This document shows, one piece after another, positions 18,006-25,763 of a stretch of DNA of 64,000 nucleotides (position 1 is its first letter; every line of letters begins with the position of its first letter). Source of the stretch: an uncultured Opitutia bacterium (GTDB taxonomy: Bacteria; Verrucomicrobiota; Verrucomicrobiia; Opitutales; Opitutaceae); assembly GCA_903881475.1 (NCBI GenBank), contig CAIRTK010000017.1:32153-96152 (forward strand). Direction: 5' to 3'. A program made the position numbers and the translations under genes. Under the pieces are notes generated by a model. It did not search any database and was not told where the DNA came from. It worked only from the letters and a program-made list of their open reading frames with translations.

Positions 18006-18085
18006 TTACAGGAGGTAACGGAGAGAACGGAGAAAGGTTTGTTCCCCGAAGTGAATCTCTCTGTTTACTCCGTTACTTCCTGTAA
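18006..18085. repeat. Palindromic element, family TTACAGGAGGTAACGGAG (copy 1)
   Basis: Inverted arms starting TTACAGGAGGTAACGGAG (18006) and ending CTCCGTTACTTCCTGTAA (18085), with nested GAACGGAGA pairing inside. It occupies the spacer between the YgjP-like and hexosaminidase genes. A solo arm is at 19972-19991 and a full related copy at 37175-37280. Confidence 0.75.
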
Positions 18086-18112
18086 GTATTCCGGAGTCCG
18101 ATTCATTTTCCC

Positions 18113-19663
18113 ATGAGCCAATCACCGAACATCATTCCCATTCCAGTTTCGTGCCGCCTGACCGGCGGGGCGCCTTTCCCGCTCACGGCGCAGACCGTGG
18201 TGACGACCGCCGATCCGGCGCTGAAGGGCACCGCGGCGCAACTGGCCCAAATCCTCGGCGTGACGATGGCGGATCGCGCCCCGGCGGGCGGCAACGCCAT
18301 CACGCTCAAAGTGGATGCTTCGCTCACGGGAAAGCTGGGGACGGAGGGTTACGTGCTCACCGTGGCGGCCGAGGGCGTGGTGATCCGCGGCGGTGGCGCG
18401 GCGGGCGCATTTTATGGCGCGCAGACGCTGCGGCAGCTGTTTCCGCCGGACATCGAACGCTTCGGCTGGCGCGCGGGCGGCGGCGGGCTGACGGTGCTGG
18501 CGCTGGAAATCGAGGATTGGCCGCGCTTCGGCTGGCGCGGTTCACTGCTGGATGTGAGCCGGCATTTCTCGCCGGTGGCGGAGATCAAGAAGTACCTCGA
18601 CACCCTGGCGCTGCACAAACTGAACGTCTTTCACTGGCACCTCGTCGACGACCAGGGCTGGCGCATCGAGATCAAGAAATACCCGAAACTCACGTCGGTC
18701 GGCGCCTGGCGGACCGCCTCGCCGGACGTGTACGCGGAGAAGATTTCGGACGGCGTGCCGCACGGCGGGTTCTATACGCAGGATGAAATCCGCGAAATCG
18801 TGGCCTACGCCGCGGAGCGGTTCATCACGGTGATGCCGGAGATCGAGGTGCCGGGCCACAGCTCGGCGGCGCTCCACGCCTATCCGCAGTTTGGCAACAC
18901 GGACGCGCCCGGCTATGCGCCGCTGGTCCAGCCGCGCTGGACGATTTTCCCCGAAACCTATTCGCCGAAGCCGGAAACGCTTGAGTTTCTCGATGATATC
19001 TTCACCGAGGTGCTCGCCCTCTTTCCCAGCACGTTCATCCATGTCGGCGGCGACGAGGCGATGAAGGAGCAGTGGGAGGCGTCCCCGGTGGCACGGGCAT
19101 TCATGCAGGCCAACGGGCTGAAGGACGGCCACGAGCTCCAGAGCTGGTTCATCCGCCGCACGGAAAATTTCCTCGCGCAGCGCGGCCGCCGGCTCATCGG
19201 CTGGGACGAGATCCAGGAAGGCGGCCTTGCCCCGGGCGCGGCGATGATGGCCTGGCGCGACGTGAAGTGGGCGATCGAGGCGGCCCGGCTCGGCCACGAT
19301 GTCGTGATGGCGCCGACGTCGCACACCTATTTCGACTACGCGGAAGGCAAGGCCGAGGAGGAGGCCGTCGCGGTTGGCGTGCAGACCACGCTGGAGAAAG
19401 TCTATGCGTTTGACCCGATCCCGCCGGAGCTGGAGCCGGCCCATCACGCGCGCGTGCTCGGCGCGCAGGGCCAGCTGTGGCGCGAGCGCATGCCGAACCT
19501 GTCCGTGGTGGAGCGCCGGGCCTATCCGCGCCTGAGCGCGCTGGCCGAGGTCGTGTGGTCCCCGGTCGGGCGGAAAAACTACGCCGACTTCCGCGCGCGG
19601 CTCACCTGGCTGCTCGCGCGGTTCGACCGGCTCGGGGTCAATTATCGCAAGCCGCGCGACTGA
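18113..19663 (+). CDS. Beta-N-acetylhexosaminidase (GH20)
   Basis: A 516-residue glycoside hydrolase that removes terminal N-acetylhexosamine. The N-terminal GH20b domain is at about 8-130, followed by the (beta/alpha)8 barrel. The catalytic D314-E315 pair lies in HVGGDEAM, and the barrel entry RGSLLDVSRHF and VFHWHLVDDQGWR are intact. No signal peptide is visible from ATG 18113, suggesting cytoplasmic action on imported oligosaccharides, unless an unusual export route is used. No transporter gene is adjacent. Confidence 0.93.
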   Translation: MSQSPNIIPIPVSCRLTGGAPFPLTAQTVVTTADPALKGTAAQLAQILGVTMADRAPAGGNAITLKVDASLTGKLGTEGYVLTVAAEGVVIRGGGAAGAFYGAQTLRQLFPPDIERFGWRAGGGGLTVLALEIEDWPRFGWRGSLLDVSRHFSPVAEIKKYLDTLALHKLNVFHWHLVDDQGWRIEIKKYPKLTSVGAWRTASPDVYAEKISDGVPHGGFYTQDEIREIVAYAAERFITVMPEIEVPGHSSAALHAYPQFGNTDAPGYAPLVQPRWTIFPETYSPKPETLEFLDDIFTEVLALFPSTFIHVGGDEAMKEQWEASPVARAFMQANGLKDGHELQSWFIRRTENFLAQRGRRLIGWDEIQEGGLAPGAAMMAWRDVKWAIEAARLGHDVVMAPTSHTYFDYAEGKAEEEAVAVGVQTTLEKVYAFDPIPPELEPAHHARVLGAQGQLWRERMPNLSVVERRAYPRLSALAEVVWSPVGRKNYADFRARLTWLLARFDRLGVNYRKPRD

Positions 19664-19715
19664 ACAAATTATAGGTAGATATTTTCAGGAGCCAAGGCGG
19701 TCGGGTGGCGTCACT

Positions 19716-19952
19716 GTGGGTTCTCCCGTGCCCACCCGAAAGCCCCACCCAATCCCGGTCCCGCCGTCTGCAGCCGGTCGGCCCGCGCCGAGAAAGCGGA
19801 GCGGCCTGATGCGCCGGGTGACGCACAGCGCCCTCTTGGCGATGAGCCTGAAGGCCGCGCAATTTTCCGGCGAGGACGGGCTGAAGCAGCGGGTGTTTGA
19901 CCGCGGGTTGCTGGACCGGCTGAAAGCGCCGCTGACGCGGTATCACGAGTAG
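19716..19952 (+). CDS. Possible small hypothetical protein
   Basis: An open frame of 78 residues, basic at the N-terminus (PTRKPHPIP, PRKRSGLMRRV) and ending in a plausible helical segment (GEDGLKQRVFDRGLLDRLKA). It lies in an otherwise gene-free stretch of 361 bases (19664-20024) after the hexosaminidase. I do not recognise it; an internal start at 19809 (MRRVTHS) is also possible. It could be spurious. Confidence 0.3.
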   Translation: MGSPVPTRKPHPIPVPPSAAGRPAPRKRSGLMRRVTHSALLAMSLKAAQFSGEDGLKQRVFDRGLLDRLKAPLTRYHE

Positions 19953-19971
19953 CGCGGAAATCTCCCGGACC

Positions 19972-19991
19972 TTTTACAGGAGGTAACGGAG
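19972..19991. repeat. Solo arm of the TTACAGGAGGTAACGGAG family
   Basis: Twenty bases nearly identical to one arm of the 18006-18085 palindrome, without a partner arm close by. It lies just downstream of the FKBP gene stop. Confidence 0.6.
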
Positions 19992-20024
19992 TTCGAAGCG
20001 GAATTGTTTCGGCCGGCGGCCGGC

Positions 20025-20558
20025 TCAGCGGATGTCGATCAGCTCGACTTCGAACACCAGCGTGGCGCGCGGGGGGATGGTCGGCGGCCGGCCGTTGATC
20101 CCGTAGGCGAGCCAGTAGGGAATGATGAGCGTGCGTTTCTCGCCTTTTCTCATGGTGAGAAACGCCTCGTCCCAGCCCTCGATGGCCATGCCGGACCCCA
20201 GGCGGAAGGTGAAAGGGGCGCCGCGGCGGTAGGAACTGTCGAAGGGCGTGCCGTCGAGCAGGCGGCCGTCATAGTTGACAATGACCTCCTGACCATTGCG
20301 CGGCGTCGAGCCGCCGCTGCCAGGATCGCGGATGACATACAGCAGGCCGGAATGGAGGCGGTGGGCGTTGCCGTATTTTTGCCGGATGAGAGTGGCGTCG
20401 GCCTCGCTCAGCTGCGGAGCCTCCTCGTTCATCGCCTCCCGCATGGCGGCGTTAATGGGCCGGCCGGGTTCCTTGCGGGCGAGCAGGCCGGAGCGCACGA
20501 CCAAGGCGAGTGTCAGCAGGGCCAGGCCCAGGATGAAAAGGTAAAGCGTGTTGCGCAT
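20025..20558 (-). CDS. FKBP-type peptidyl-prolyl isomerase, membrane-anchored
   Basis: A 177-residue foldase. An N-terminal helix (about 4-25, LYLFILGLALLTLALVV) anchors it facing the periplasm, followed by a helical linker and an FKBP domain (about 80-177): VIVNYDGRLLDGTPFDSSY, GMAIEGWDEAFLTMRKGEKR, IPYWLAYG and a terminal LVFEVELIDI. The key hydrophobic pocket residues appear present. No signal peptidase site is obvious, so anchoring is preferred over secretion. Confidence 0.9.
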   Translation of the reverse strand: MRNTLYLFILGLALLTLALVVRSGLLARKEPGRPINAAMREAMNEEAPQLSEADATLIRQKYGNAHRLHSGLLYVIRDPGSGGSTPRNGQEVIVNYDGRLLDGTPFDSSYRRGAPFTFRLGSGMAIEGWDEAFLTMRKGEKRTLIIPYWLAYGINGRPPTIPPRATLVFEVELIDIR

Positions 20559-20610
20559 GGCGGGAGCGATACCCTGCCGGCTGCGCCGCCCGGGCGCAAG
20601 CCGTCACGGA

Positions 20611-21072
20611 TCAGGGCGCGGCGGACGACGTGTGGTCGGCGAAGATGCGCCAGCCGGCGGGAGTGCGGCGAACCAGCAGGGTAAACAACCCGTGGGGCGC
20701 ATCGGTGGCGCGCGTGAGCCGCCAGTGGCCAAAGATCAGGGCCGCGTCGGGCGAAAGCTCGGTGATGGTGAGCTCACTGAAGGCGAGCGTGCCCATGGCG
20801 GCGCGGTTGGGATAACGCTGCTTGTACCGCTCGAGGGTCTTTTTCCAGCCATAGGTGACAGTGCCGCCCGACGCAAAGCGCAGGTCATCGGTCGGCGCAT
20901 AGGTCTGCATGAAGCCGTCGAGATCGCCGCGGTTCCACGCCTCGGCCTGGGTCTGGAGAACCGCCAAGATTTGCGCAGCGGCGGGTGTGGCGGTGGCCGG
21001 GATTTCCGCGGCGGTCGCGGACCAAAACCCGGCGACCAGAATCCCAAGGGAAAGAAAACGAAGCAGTCTCAT
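20611..21072 (-). CDS. Secreted NTF2-like (DUF4440/SnoaL) protein
   Basis: A 153-residue protein with a signal peptide (MRLLRFLSLGILVAGFWSATAAE) and an NTF2-like domain: QAEAWNRGDLDGFMQTYAPTD is the typical opening helix pair, followed by four beta strands ending GWRIFADHTS. The start at 21072 is preferred because it gives a clean signal; an ATG at 21090 is in frame. Function is unknown; the fold supports small-molecule binding or hydrolysis. Confidence 0.8.
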   Translation of the reverse strand: MRLLRFLSLGILVAGFWSATAAEIPATATPAAAQILAVLQTQAEAWNRGDLDGFMQTYAPTDDLRFASGGTVTYGWKKTLERYKQRYPNRAAMGTLAFSELTITELSPDAALIFGHWRLTRATDAPHGLFTLLVRRTPAGWRIFADHTSSAAP

Positions 21073-21112
21073 GTCGCGGACAGCCGCCACGAAGCCCGCA
21101 ACCGGCCAGCTT

Positions 21113-21463
21113 TCAAAGGCCGTAGGTGATCGTGCGGGCGCCGGCGACGCCGATCACGGTGATAGCCACGCCAGCCTGGTAAGTCGTGGGGTAGGTCTCG
21201 TTTGCGACCAGCTCCAGATTTTTGACGTAATTGGTTGATCCCACCAGCATGTCGATGCTCACCGTGCTCCGGCCGAATTCCATCATGTACTGGTCGGTGG
21301 CGGCGGCGAGTTGCCGGGCATTGCTCAGCACGGCCTTGTCCTGCGAGGCTTCCCGAATTTTCTGAAACCCCGGAATCGCCAGCGCAGCCAGCATGCCGAT
21401 GATGACCACGACGATCATGATCTCGACGAGCGTAAAGCCAGTGGGGGGTTTGGATTTCATCAA
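21113..21463 (-). CDS. Type II secretion/type IV pilin-like protein
   Basis: A 116-residue pseudopilin. The prepilin peptidase site is PTG-FTLVEIMIVVVIIGML with the conserved E at mature position 5, followed by one hydrophobic helix and a short globular part (about 35-116). The short length and ATDQYMMEFG segment resemble GspG-like pseudopilins. No assembly ATPase, platform or peptidase gene is present in the window, so it is an orphan. It ends 40 bases from the NTF2-like gene. Confidence 0.88.
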   Translation of the reverse strand: MMKSKPPTGFTLVEIMIVVVIIGMLAALAIPGFQKIREASQDKAVLSNARQLAAATDQYMMEFGRSTVSIDMLVGSTNYVKNLELVANETYPTTYQAGVAITVIGVAGARTITYGL

Positions 21464-21506
21464 GCTACCTTCGGAAGAGGGTACGGGGGACGGAATTAGG
21501 CAGAAT

Positions 21507-21689
21507 CTACCGGGGAAAGCCCGACAATATTTTAGGGTGGGTAATTATACGCAGCGAATTGGTCTGGATGGCGTAGTGGAGGCTTATCATTTGCCGATCA
21601 TAAATCCCCATTCCGGTGATCAGGCCGTTATCTAGTACGATATACCACTGGTTGCCAAGGGTTAAAAAAGACACTGGAGATTCATCCAA
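21507..21689 (-). CDS. Doubtful small ORF in an AT-rich patch
   Basis: A 60-residue frame (start MDESPVSFLTLGNQWY) in a stretch of about 200 bases that is clearly richer in A and T than its surroundings. It lies between the pilin-like and M20 genes. I do not recognise it. It may be a remnant of transferred DNA, part of a longer degraded gene, or noncoding. Confidence 0.25.
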   Translation of the reverse strand: MDESPVSFLTLGNQWYIVLDNGLITGMGIYDRQMISLHYAIQTNSLRIITHPKILSGFPR

Positions 21690-21705
21690 CCTCCATGAGT
21701 CCCGG

Positions 21706-23034
21706 CTATTTTTTGAGGATATCCAAGGCCACGGCGGTCATGGCGGTCACGCCGGTCTTCAGGGTGGGTTCGGGCAATGGAGCGAACCTACTTGAATGCA
21801 GGGAAGGCAGGGGCAGGCCGGTACGCTGACTCTCCGCCACTTTTACGGGATCGACGGCGCCCAGACGGAAAAGACAGATCGGCACATGGTCGGTGGTACG
21901 GCCGAATTCGCTGAAATCCTCGCCGCCCATCTCGGCCGGGATGGTCTGCACGCGGTCCTCGCCGAACCAGGCAACGAGGGCGCCGCGGACGCGCCGCGTG
22001 AGCGTCGGGTCATTGTAGGTGGCATTGACGGTATCGTCCTCGACGACCGTGACGACAGGCTGCAACTCGTCGGGCAGGCCGGCGGCGATGGCTTCGCCCC
22101 GGCAGATGCGGCGGACGGCTTCCAGGGTGTGGGCGCGGACGGCGGCGGAGTAGGACCGGAGCGTGAGCTGGAGCTTCACTTCATCGGGAATGACGTTGGC
22201 CTTGGTGCCGCCATGAATGGATCCGACCGTGACGACGGCCGGGTCGATCGGCCGGGTTTCCCGGCTCACGATGGTCTGGAGCGCCATCACGATGCGGGCG
22301 GCGAGCACGATCGGATCCTTGGTGGCCTGGGGATACGCCCCGTGGCCGCCGATGCCGCGCACGGTGATCTCGACGGTATCGACGTTTGCCATGGCGAACC
22401 CTTCGACGGTGCCAAGCGTGCCGGCGGGCAGCGAGGCGCTGTCATGGAGGGCGACCGCATAGTCGGGCTTGGGAAATTTCCGGTACAGGCCCGCGACCAG
22501 CATGGAGCGGGCGCCGATCCCTCGTTCCTCCGCGGGCTGGCCGATGAGCACCAGCGTGCCGGACCACTGGTCGCGCAGTGCGACCAGCAGGCGCGCGGTG
22601 CCGGTCAGGACCGTCATGTGCACGTCATGACCGCAGGCCTGCATCACGGGCACCTCGCGGCCGGAGAGATCCTTGACGCGAACCTGGCTCGCATACGGCA
22701 GGCCGGTCTCCTCGTGCACCGGGAGGGCGTCGAGATCGCTGCGGATGAGCAGCGTGGGGCCGGGCCCGTTCTTCAGGACGGCGACGACGCCGTAGCCGCC
22801 GAATTTCTCGGTGACCTCGAACCCGGCGGCCCGCAGCGCCGCCGCCACCTTGGCGGAGGTTTTTTCCTCCATGAGCGAAAGCTCGGGGTGCAGGTGGAGG
22901 TCGGTATAAAACGCGAGCAGCGCGGGATAATCGGCGCTGACTTTCTGCGCGACGAGTTCGGACAACGGCGTGCCGGCGGCGCGGAGAAGGCCGGGGGAGA
23001 GGAGGAGGGAAGCGAGGAGAAGGCGGAGTTTCAT
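21706..23034 (-). CDS. Secreted M20-family amidohydrolase/peptidase
   Basis: A 442-residue metal-dependent hydrolase with a signal peptide (about 1-20, ending LLRAAG). Metal-ligand motifs of the IAA-amino-acid hydrolase/aminoacylase branch appear in order: MQACGHDVHM, GQPAEERGIGA, VALHD and a late EMGGEDFSEF. The dimerisation domain begins GIGGHGAYPQATKDP. Substrates in this group are N-acyl or conjugated amino acids. It follows the cyclophilin gene with a 4-base gap, so they share a transcript. Confidence 0.92.
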   Translation of the reverse strand: MKLRLLLASLLLSPGLLRAAGTPLSELVAQKVSADYPALLAFYTDLHLHPELSLMEEKTSAKVAAALRAAGFEVTEKFGGYGVVAVLKNGPGPTLLIRSDLDALPVHEETGLPYASQVRVKDLSGREVPVMQACGHDVHMTVLTGTARLLVALRDQWSGTLVLIGQPAEERGIGARSMLVAGLYRKFPKPDYAVALHDSASLPAGTLGTVEGFAMANVDTVEITVRGIGGHGAYPQATKDPIVLAARIVMALQTIVSRETRPIDPAVVTVGSIHGGTKANVIPDEVKLQLTLRSYSAAVRAHTLEAVRRICRGEAIAAGLPDELQPVVTVVEDDTVNATYNDPTLTRRVRGALVAWFGEDRVQTIPAEMGGEDFSEFGRTTDHVPICLFRLGAVDPVKVAESQRTGLPLPSLHSSRFAPLPEPTLKTGVTAMTAVALDILKK

Positions 23035-23038
23035 GAAA

Positions 23039-24181
23039 TCAGGGATGGGGTTCGAATTTTAAGATCAGCGCGTCGAGCACGGCATTGACCTGGAAGTTGA
23101 TCTTCTGGCCGGCGGTCAGGGTCTGGCCGGCGGGCATGGTTTTGGCGAAGTCAGCGGCCGCAACATCGGCGCGGGCCCGGGCGGCGGCGAGAAAATCCTG
23201 CTTCGCCTGGTGCAGCCCGCCGTTCTTCATCAGCTCGGGGAGCGAGCCGGCCCGGCCGGCGAACTGCGGGAGATAGTCATCGCCGATCCACAATCCCCAT
23301 TGCCCGGTATCGGCAAAATAGACGGCGAGGGCGCTGGCCGGCGGCAGGCCGATTTTTTTCGCCATCATCCCCGCCAGGCTGCCCGGGCGCTGATTCGGGG
23401 TCTCGGGCACAAACCGGGCGCAGAGGCGCGCGTAGATCTTCCGGCCGGTGGCGCGCTCGAAGTTGGCAAGCTTGCGCTGGGCGATGAGGGCGCGGGGCGG
23501 ATCCGAGGGCAGGAGCTTGTCCGGGTCGTCGAAGTTTGCGGCGGGGCCGGGGGCGGGCGCGGCGGCGAATTTTTTCGCACGGGCGGCGAGGGCGTCGAAC
23601 GCGGCCTGGTCGGCGCGAAACGCGACCGCGGCGGCGCCCACGCGGCGGATGCGCACCGCGGTCATCACGTCGTTCGGCCGGATCAGCGGCAGGATCTCGC
23701 GCCCGCGGACGACGCGCCCGAAAACGCTGTGGAGGTAATTGAGACGGTTGACCTCGCGCAGCGTGAAGAAGAACTGCGAGCCGTTGGTGTCGGGCCCGTC
23801 GTTGGCCATCGAGAGCACTCCGGCGTCATCGTGCCGGAGGCCGGGCACGAACTCGTCGGCGAAGGCGTAGCCCGGGCCGCCTTCGCCGGTGCCGAGCGGG
23901 TCGCCGCCCTGCACCACGAAGTTGGGCACGACGCGGTGGAATTTCAGGCCGTCGAAGAAGGGCGTGCCCTTCTTCGGCCCGAGCGTGCCCTCCGCGAGGC
24001 CGGTGAAACTGGCGACGGTGAGCGGGGCCTGACGGTAAAGCAGCTCCGCGACCACGGTGCCGCGCGGTGTGGTGAACTCGGCGTAAAGGCCGTCGGGCAG
24101 GGCGGGCGCGGGGGACGTTTCGCCGGCGCGGAGCGCCGGGCCGATGGTGAGCAGGACAAGCAGCGCGCGCAGGAATCTCAT
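23039..24181 (-). CDS. Secreted cyclophilin-type peptidyl-prolyl isomerase with C-terminal extension
   Basis: A 380-residue protein with signal peptide (MRFLRALLVLLTIGPALRAG), a cyclophilin domain at about 30-190 (FHRVVPNFVVQGGDP, MANDGPDTNGSQFFFTL, FGRVVRG) and a C-terminal region of about 190 residues without a recognised domain. The catalytic arginine (FHRVV) is present. It is upstream of, and co-transcribed with, the M20 gene. The extension may be a substrate-holding region. Confidence 0.9.
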   Translation of the reverse strand: MRFLRALLVLLTIGPALRAGETSPAPALPDGLYAEFTTPRGTVVAELLYRQAPLTVASFTGLAEGTLGPKKGTPFFDGLKFHRVVPNFVVQGGDPLGTGEGGPGYAFADEFVPGLRHDDAGVLSMANDGPDTNGSQFFFTLREVNRLNYLHSVFGRVVRGREILPLIRPNDVMTAVRIRRVGAAAVAFRADQAAFDALAARAKKFAAAPAPGPAANFDDPDKLLPSDPPRALIAQRKLANFERATGRKIYARLCARFVPETPNQRPGSLAGMMAKKIGLPPASALAVYFADTGQWGLWIGDDYLPQFAGRAGSLPELMKNGGLHQAKQDFLAAARARADVAAADFAKTMPAGQTLTAGQKINFQVNAVLDALILKFEPHP

Positions 24182-24301
24182 CCCGGCACCTTGGGCGAAT
24201 CATGCGCGCGCGACAATGAAACTCGCGGCCGGGTCCGGCCCCCGTGCAGAAAAATGAAAATCTGATTCCGCCCCGCCGGCGAACCTGTCACGGTCCGCGC
24301 C

Positions 24302-25009
24302 ATGAAACGCCGCCGCATCGTTCCCTTCCTGATGGTTGCCCTGATCGCCACGGCCGCGCTGCGCGCCGTGGCGGGCGGCGGAAATTTCATCCCGGCGGGT
24401 GCCATCGAGGTGAAGACCGTCGTGCCGCCGCCGCCGGCTGCCGGCTCAGTGGCGGCCCTGGCCGACCTTGAGACGGTGCTGCAGGTGCAGGCGGCGCGGA
24501 CGCCGGCGGACGTGGCGTGGGCCAAGCTCGTCGTGAAGGACAGCGCGTTCGACAATGCCAGCGTGCTGGGCGCCTGGTTCACGCGGGAAAACCTGCCGGT
24601 GACGGCGGAGTTCCTGAAGCAGGTGACGGAAGACACCCTCACGGTGAGCCGGAGCCTGAAGGGACTCTATGCCCGGCCGCGTCCGCCGCGCATGGACCCG
24701 ACCGTGCACCCCTGCGTGGAGCTGCCGGACAGCGGCTCCTATCCCAGCGCGCATTCGATGCGGGCGTTTGTGTGGGCGGCGGTGCTGGGTGAAATCTTTC
24801 CCGACCACCAGGTGGAGCTCTACACCCGCGCCCACCGGGCCGCGTGGGGCCGCGTCATGGGCGGAGTGCACTTCCCGAGCGACCTTGTGGGCGGCCGCCT
24901 GCTGGCGCAGGCGATCGTGGCCGAGCTGCGGAAGAATCCGGCGTATCACGCGGCCGTGGAAAAGTGCCGGGCCGAGGCTGCGCCGTTTCTCCTGAAAAAG
25001 GCGGCGTGA
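24302..25009 (+). CDS. PAP2-superfamily acid phosphatase (class A-like)
   Basis: A 235-residue secreted phosphatase with an N-terminal signal/anchor (about 5-24). The three PAP2 motifs are intact: K120...R127-P128, PSAHS (148-152) and GRVMGGVHFPSD (R184, H190, D194). Length and motif spacing match bacterial class A nonspecific acid phosphatases rather than lipid phosphatases with many helices. It diverges from the cyclophilin gene across a 120-base gap. Confidence 0.88.
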   Translation: MKRRRIVPFLMVALIATAALRAVAGGGNFIPAGAIEVKTVVPPPPAAGSVAALADLETVLQVQAARTPADVAWAKLVVKDSAFDNASVLGAWFTRENLPVTAEFLKQVTEDTLTVSRSLKGLYARPRPPRMDPTVHPCVELPDSGSYPSAHSMRAFVWAAVLGEIFPDHQVELYTRAHRAAWGRVMGGVHFPSDLVGGRLLAQAIVAELRKNPAYHAAVEKCRAEAAPFLLKKAA

Positions 25010-25041
25010 ACCCGGCTGCCGGCGCTGCGCCTCGGCGGCGC

Positions 25042-25695
25042 CTACGGGATGCGCAGCTTGCTGCCGACCACGAGGCTCTTTTCGTCACGCAACACGTCGC
25101 GGTTGGCGGCGAGAATTTCCGACCAGCGGCTGGTCGTGCCATAATACTGGCGCGAAATCTTGGTGAGGGTGTCGCCTTCGGCGACGACATGCGTGCGCGG
25201 GGCCGGCGCGGCGGCCGGCAGCGGATCGGGCGCGGGCGCGACGGTCACGACGCTGGGCTGCAGGGTTGAGGAGGAGGACAGGCCGGTGGAGGAAGGCCCG
25301 GTGGCGAGCCGGGTCTTGAGCGCGTTGTTCTCGAGGGAAAGCGCCGCCAGCTGATCCTGGGTCTGGCGCAGCTGCTCGTGCAGCGCGGCGGCCTGGTCGG
25401 CGAGGGGCAGGGCGTTCTTGGCCACCGCGAGCTGGGCCTCGAGGGCGGATTTTTCCGTCAGGAGTTTTTCCTGCGCGGCCTTGAGCTGGTCATTCTCAGC
25501 CTCCAGCAAGCTGTAGCTGCGGAGCACGACGGCGAGCTTGGCCTCGGCGGTGTCCTGCGGCTCCACGGCCGGGGCGGTGGTGGCGGCCGGCGGCGTGGCG
25601 GGCGCATCGGGCACGGGCGCCTGGCCATGAGCCCGGGAGAGGAAAGCCAGCGAGGTCACGAGGACGAAGGCAACGCGGAGCGAGGAAGAGCTCAT
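25042..25695 (-). CDS. Secreted coiled-coil protein with C-terminal LysM domain
   Basis: A 217-residue envelope protein. It has a signal peptide (ending LSRAHGQ), a proline/alanine linker, a coiled coil (about 45-130: LRSYSLLEAENDQLKAAQEK), a second linker, and a LysM peptidoglycan-binding domain (about 167-217: RTHVVAEGDTLTKISRQYYG). Its last 170 residues closely match the end of the giant protein encoded 68 bases upstream, including LRSYS and EILAANRDVLRDE. The two arose by duplication. Confidence 0.9.
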   Translation of the reverse strand: MSSSSLRVAFVLVTSLAFLSRAHGQAPVPDAPATPPAATTAPAVEPQDTAEAKLAVVLRSYSLLEAENDQLKAAQEKLLTEKSALEAQLAVAKNALPLADQAAALHEQLRQTQDQLAALSLENNALKTRLATGPSSTGLSSSSTLQPSVVTVAPAPDPLPAAAPAPRTHVVAEGDTLTKISRQYYGTTSRWSEILAANRDVLRDEKSLVVGSKLRIP

Positions 25696-25763
25696 GGGAG
25701 GAAGGAATAACGGAATCGGGTGCGAGGCAATCTTTCACGCCGGCGCGGGCCGGGTGGAAGCCA

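Noticed and set aside
23045..23065. tRNA T-loop-like GGGTTCGAATTTT
   Set aside because: It lies in the 3' end of the cyclophilin gene and no cloverleaf can be drawn around it.
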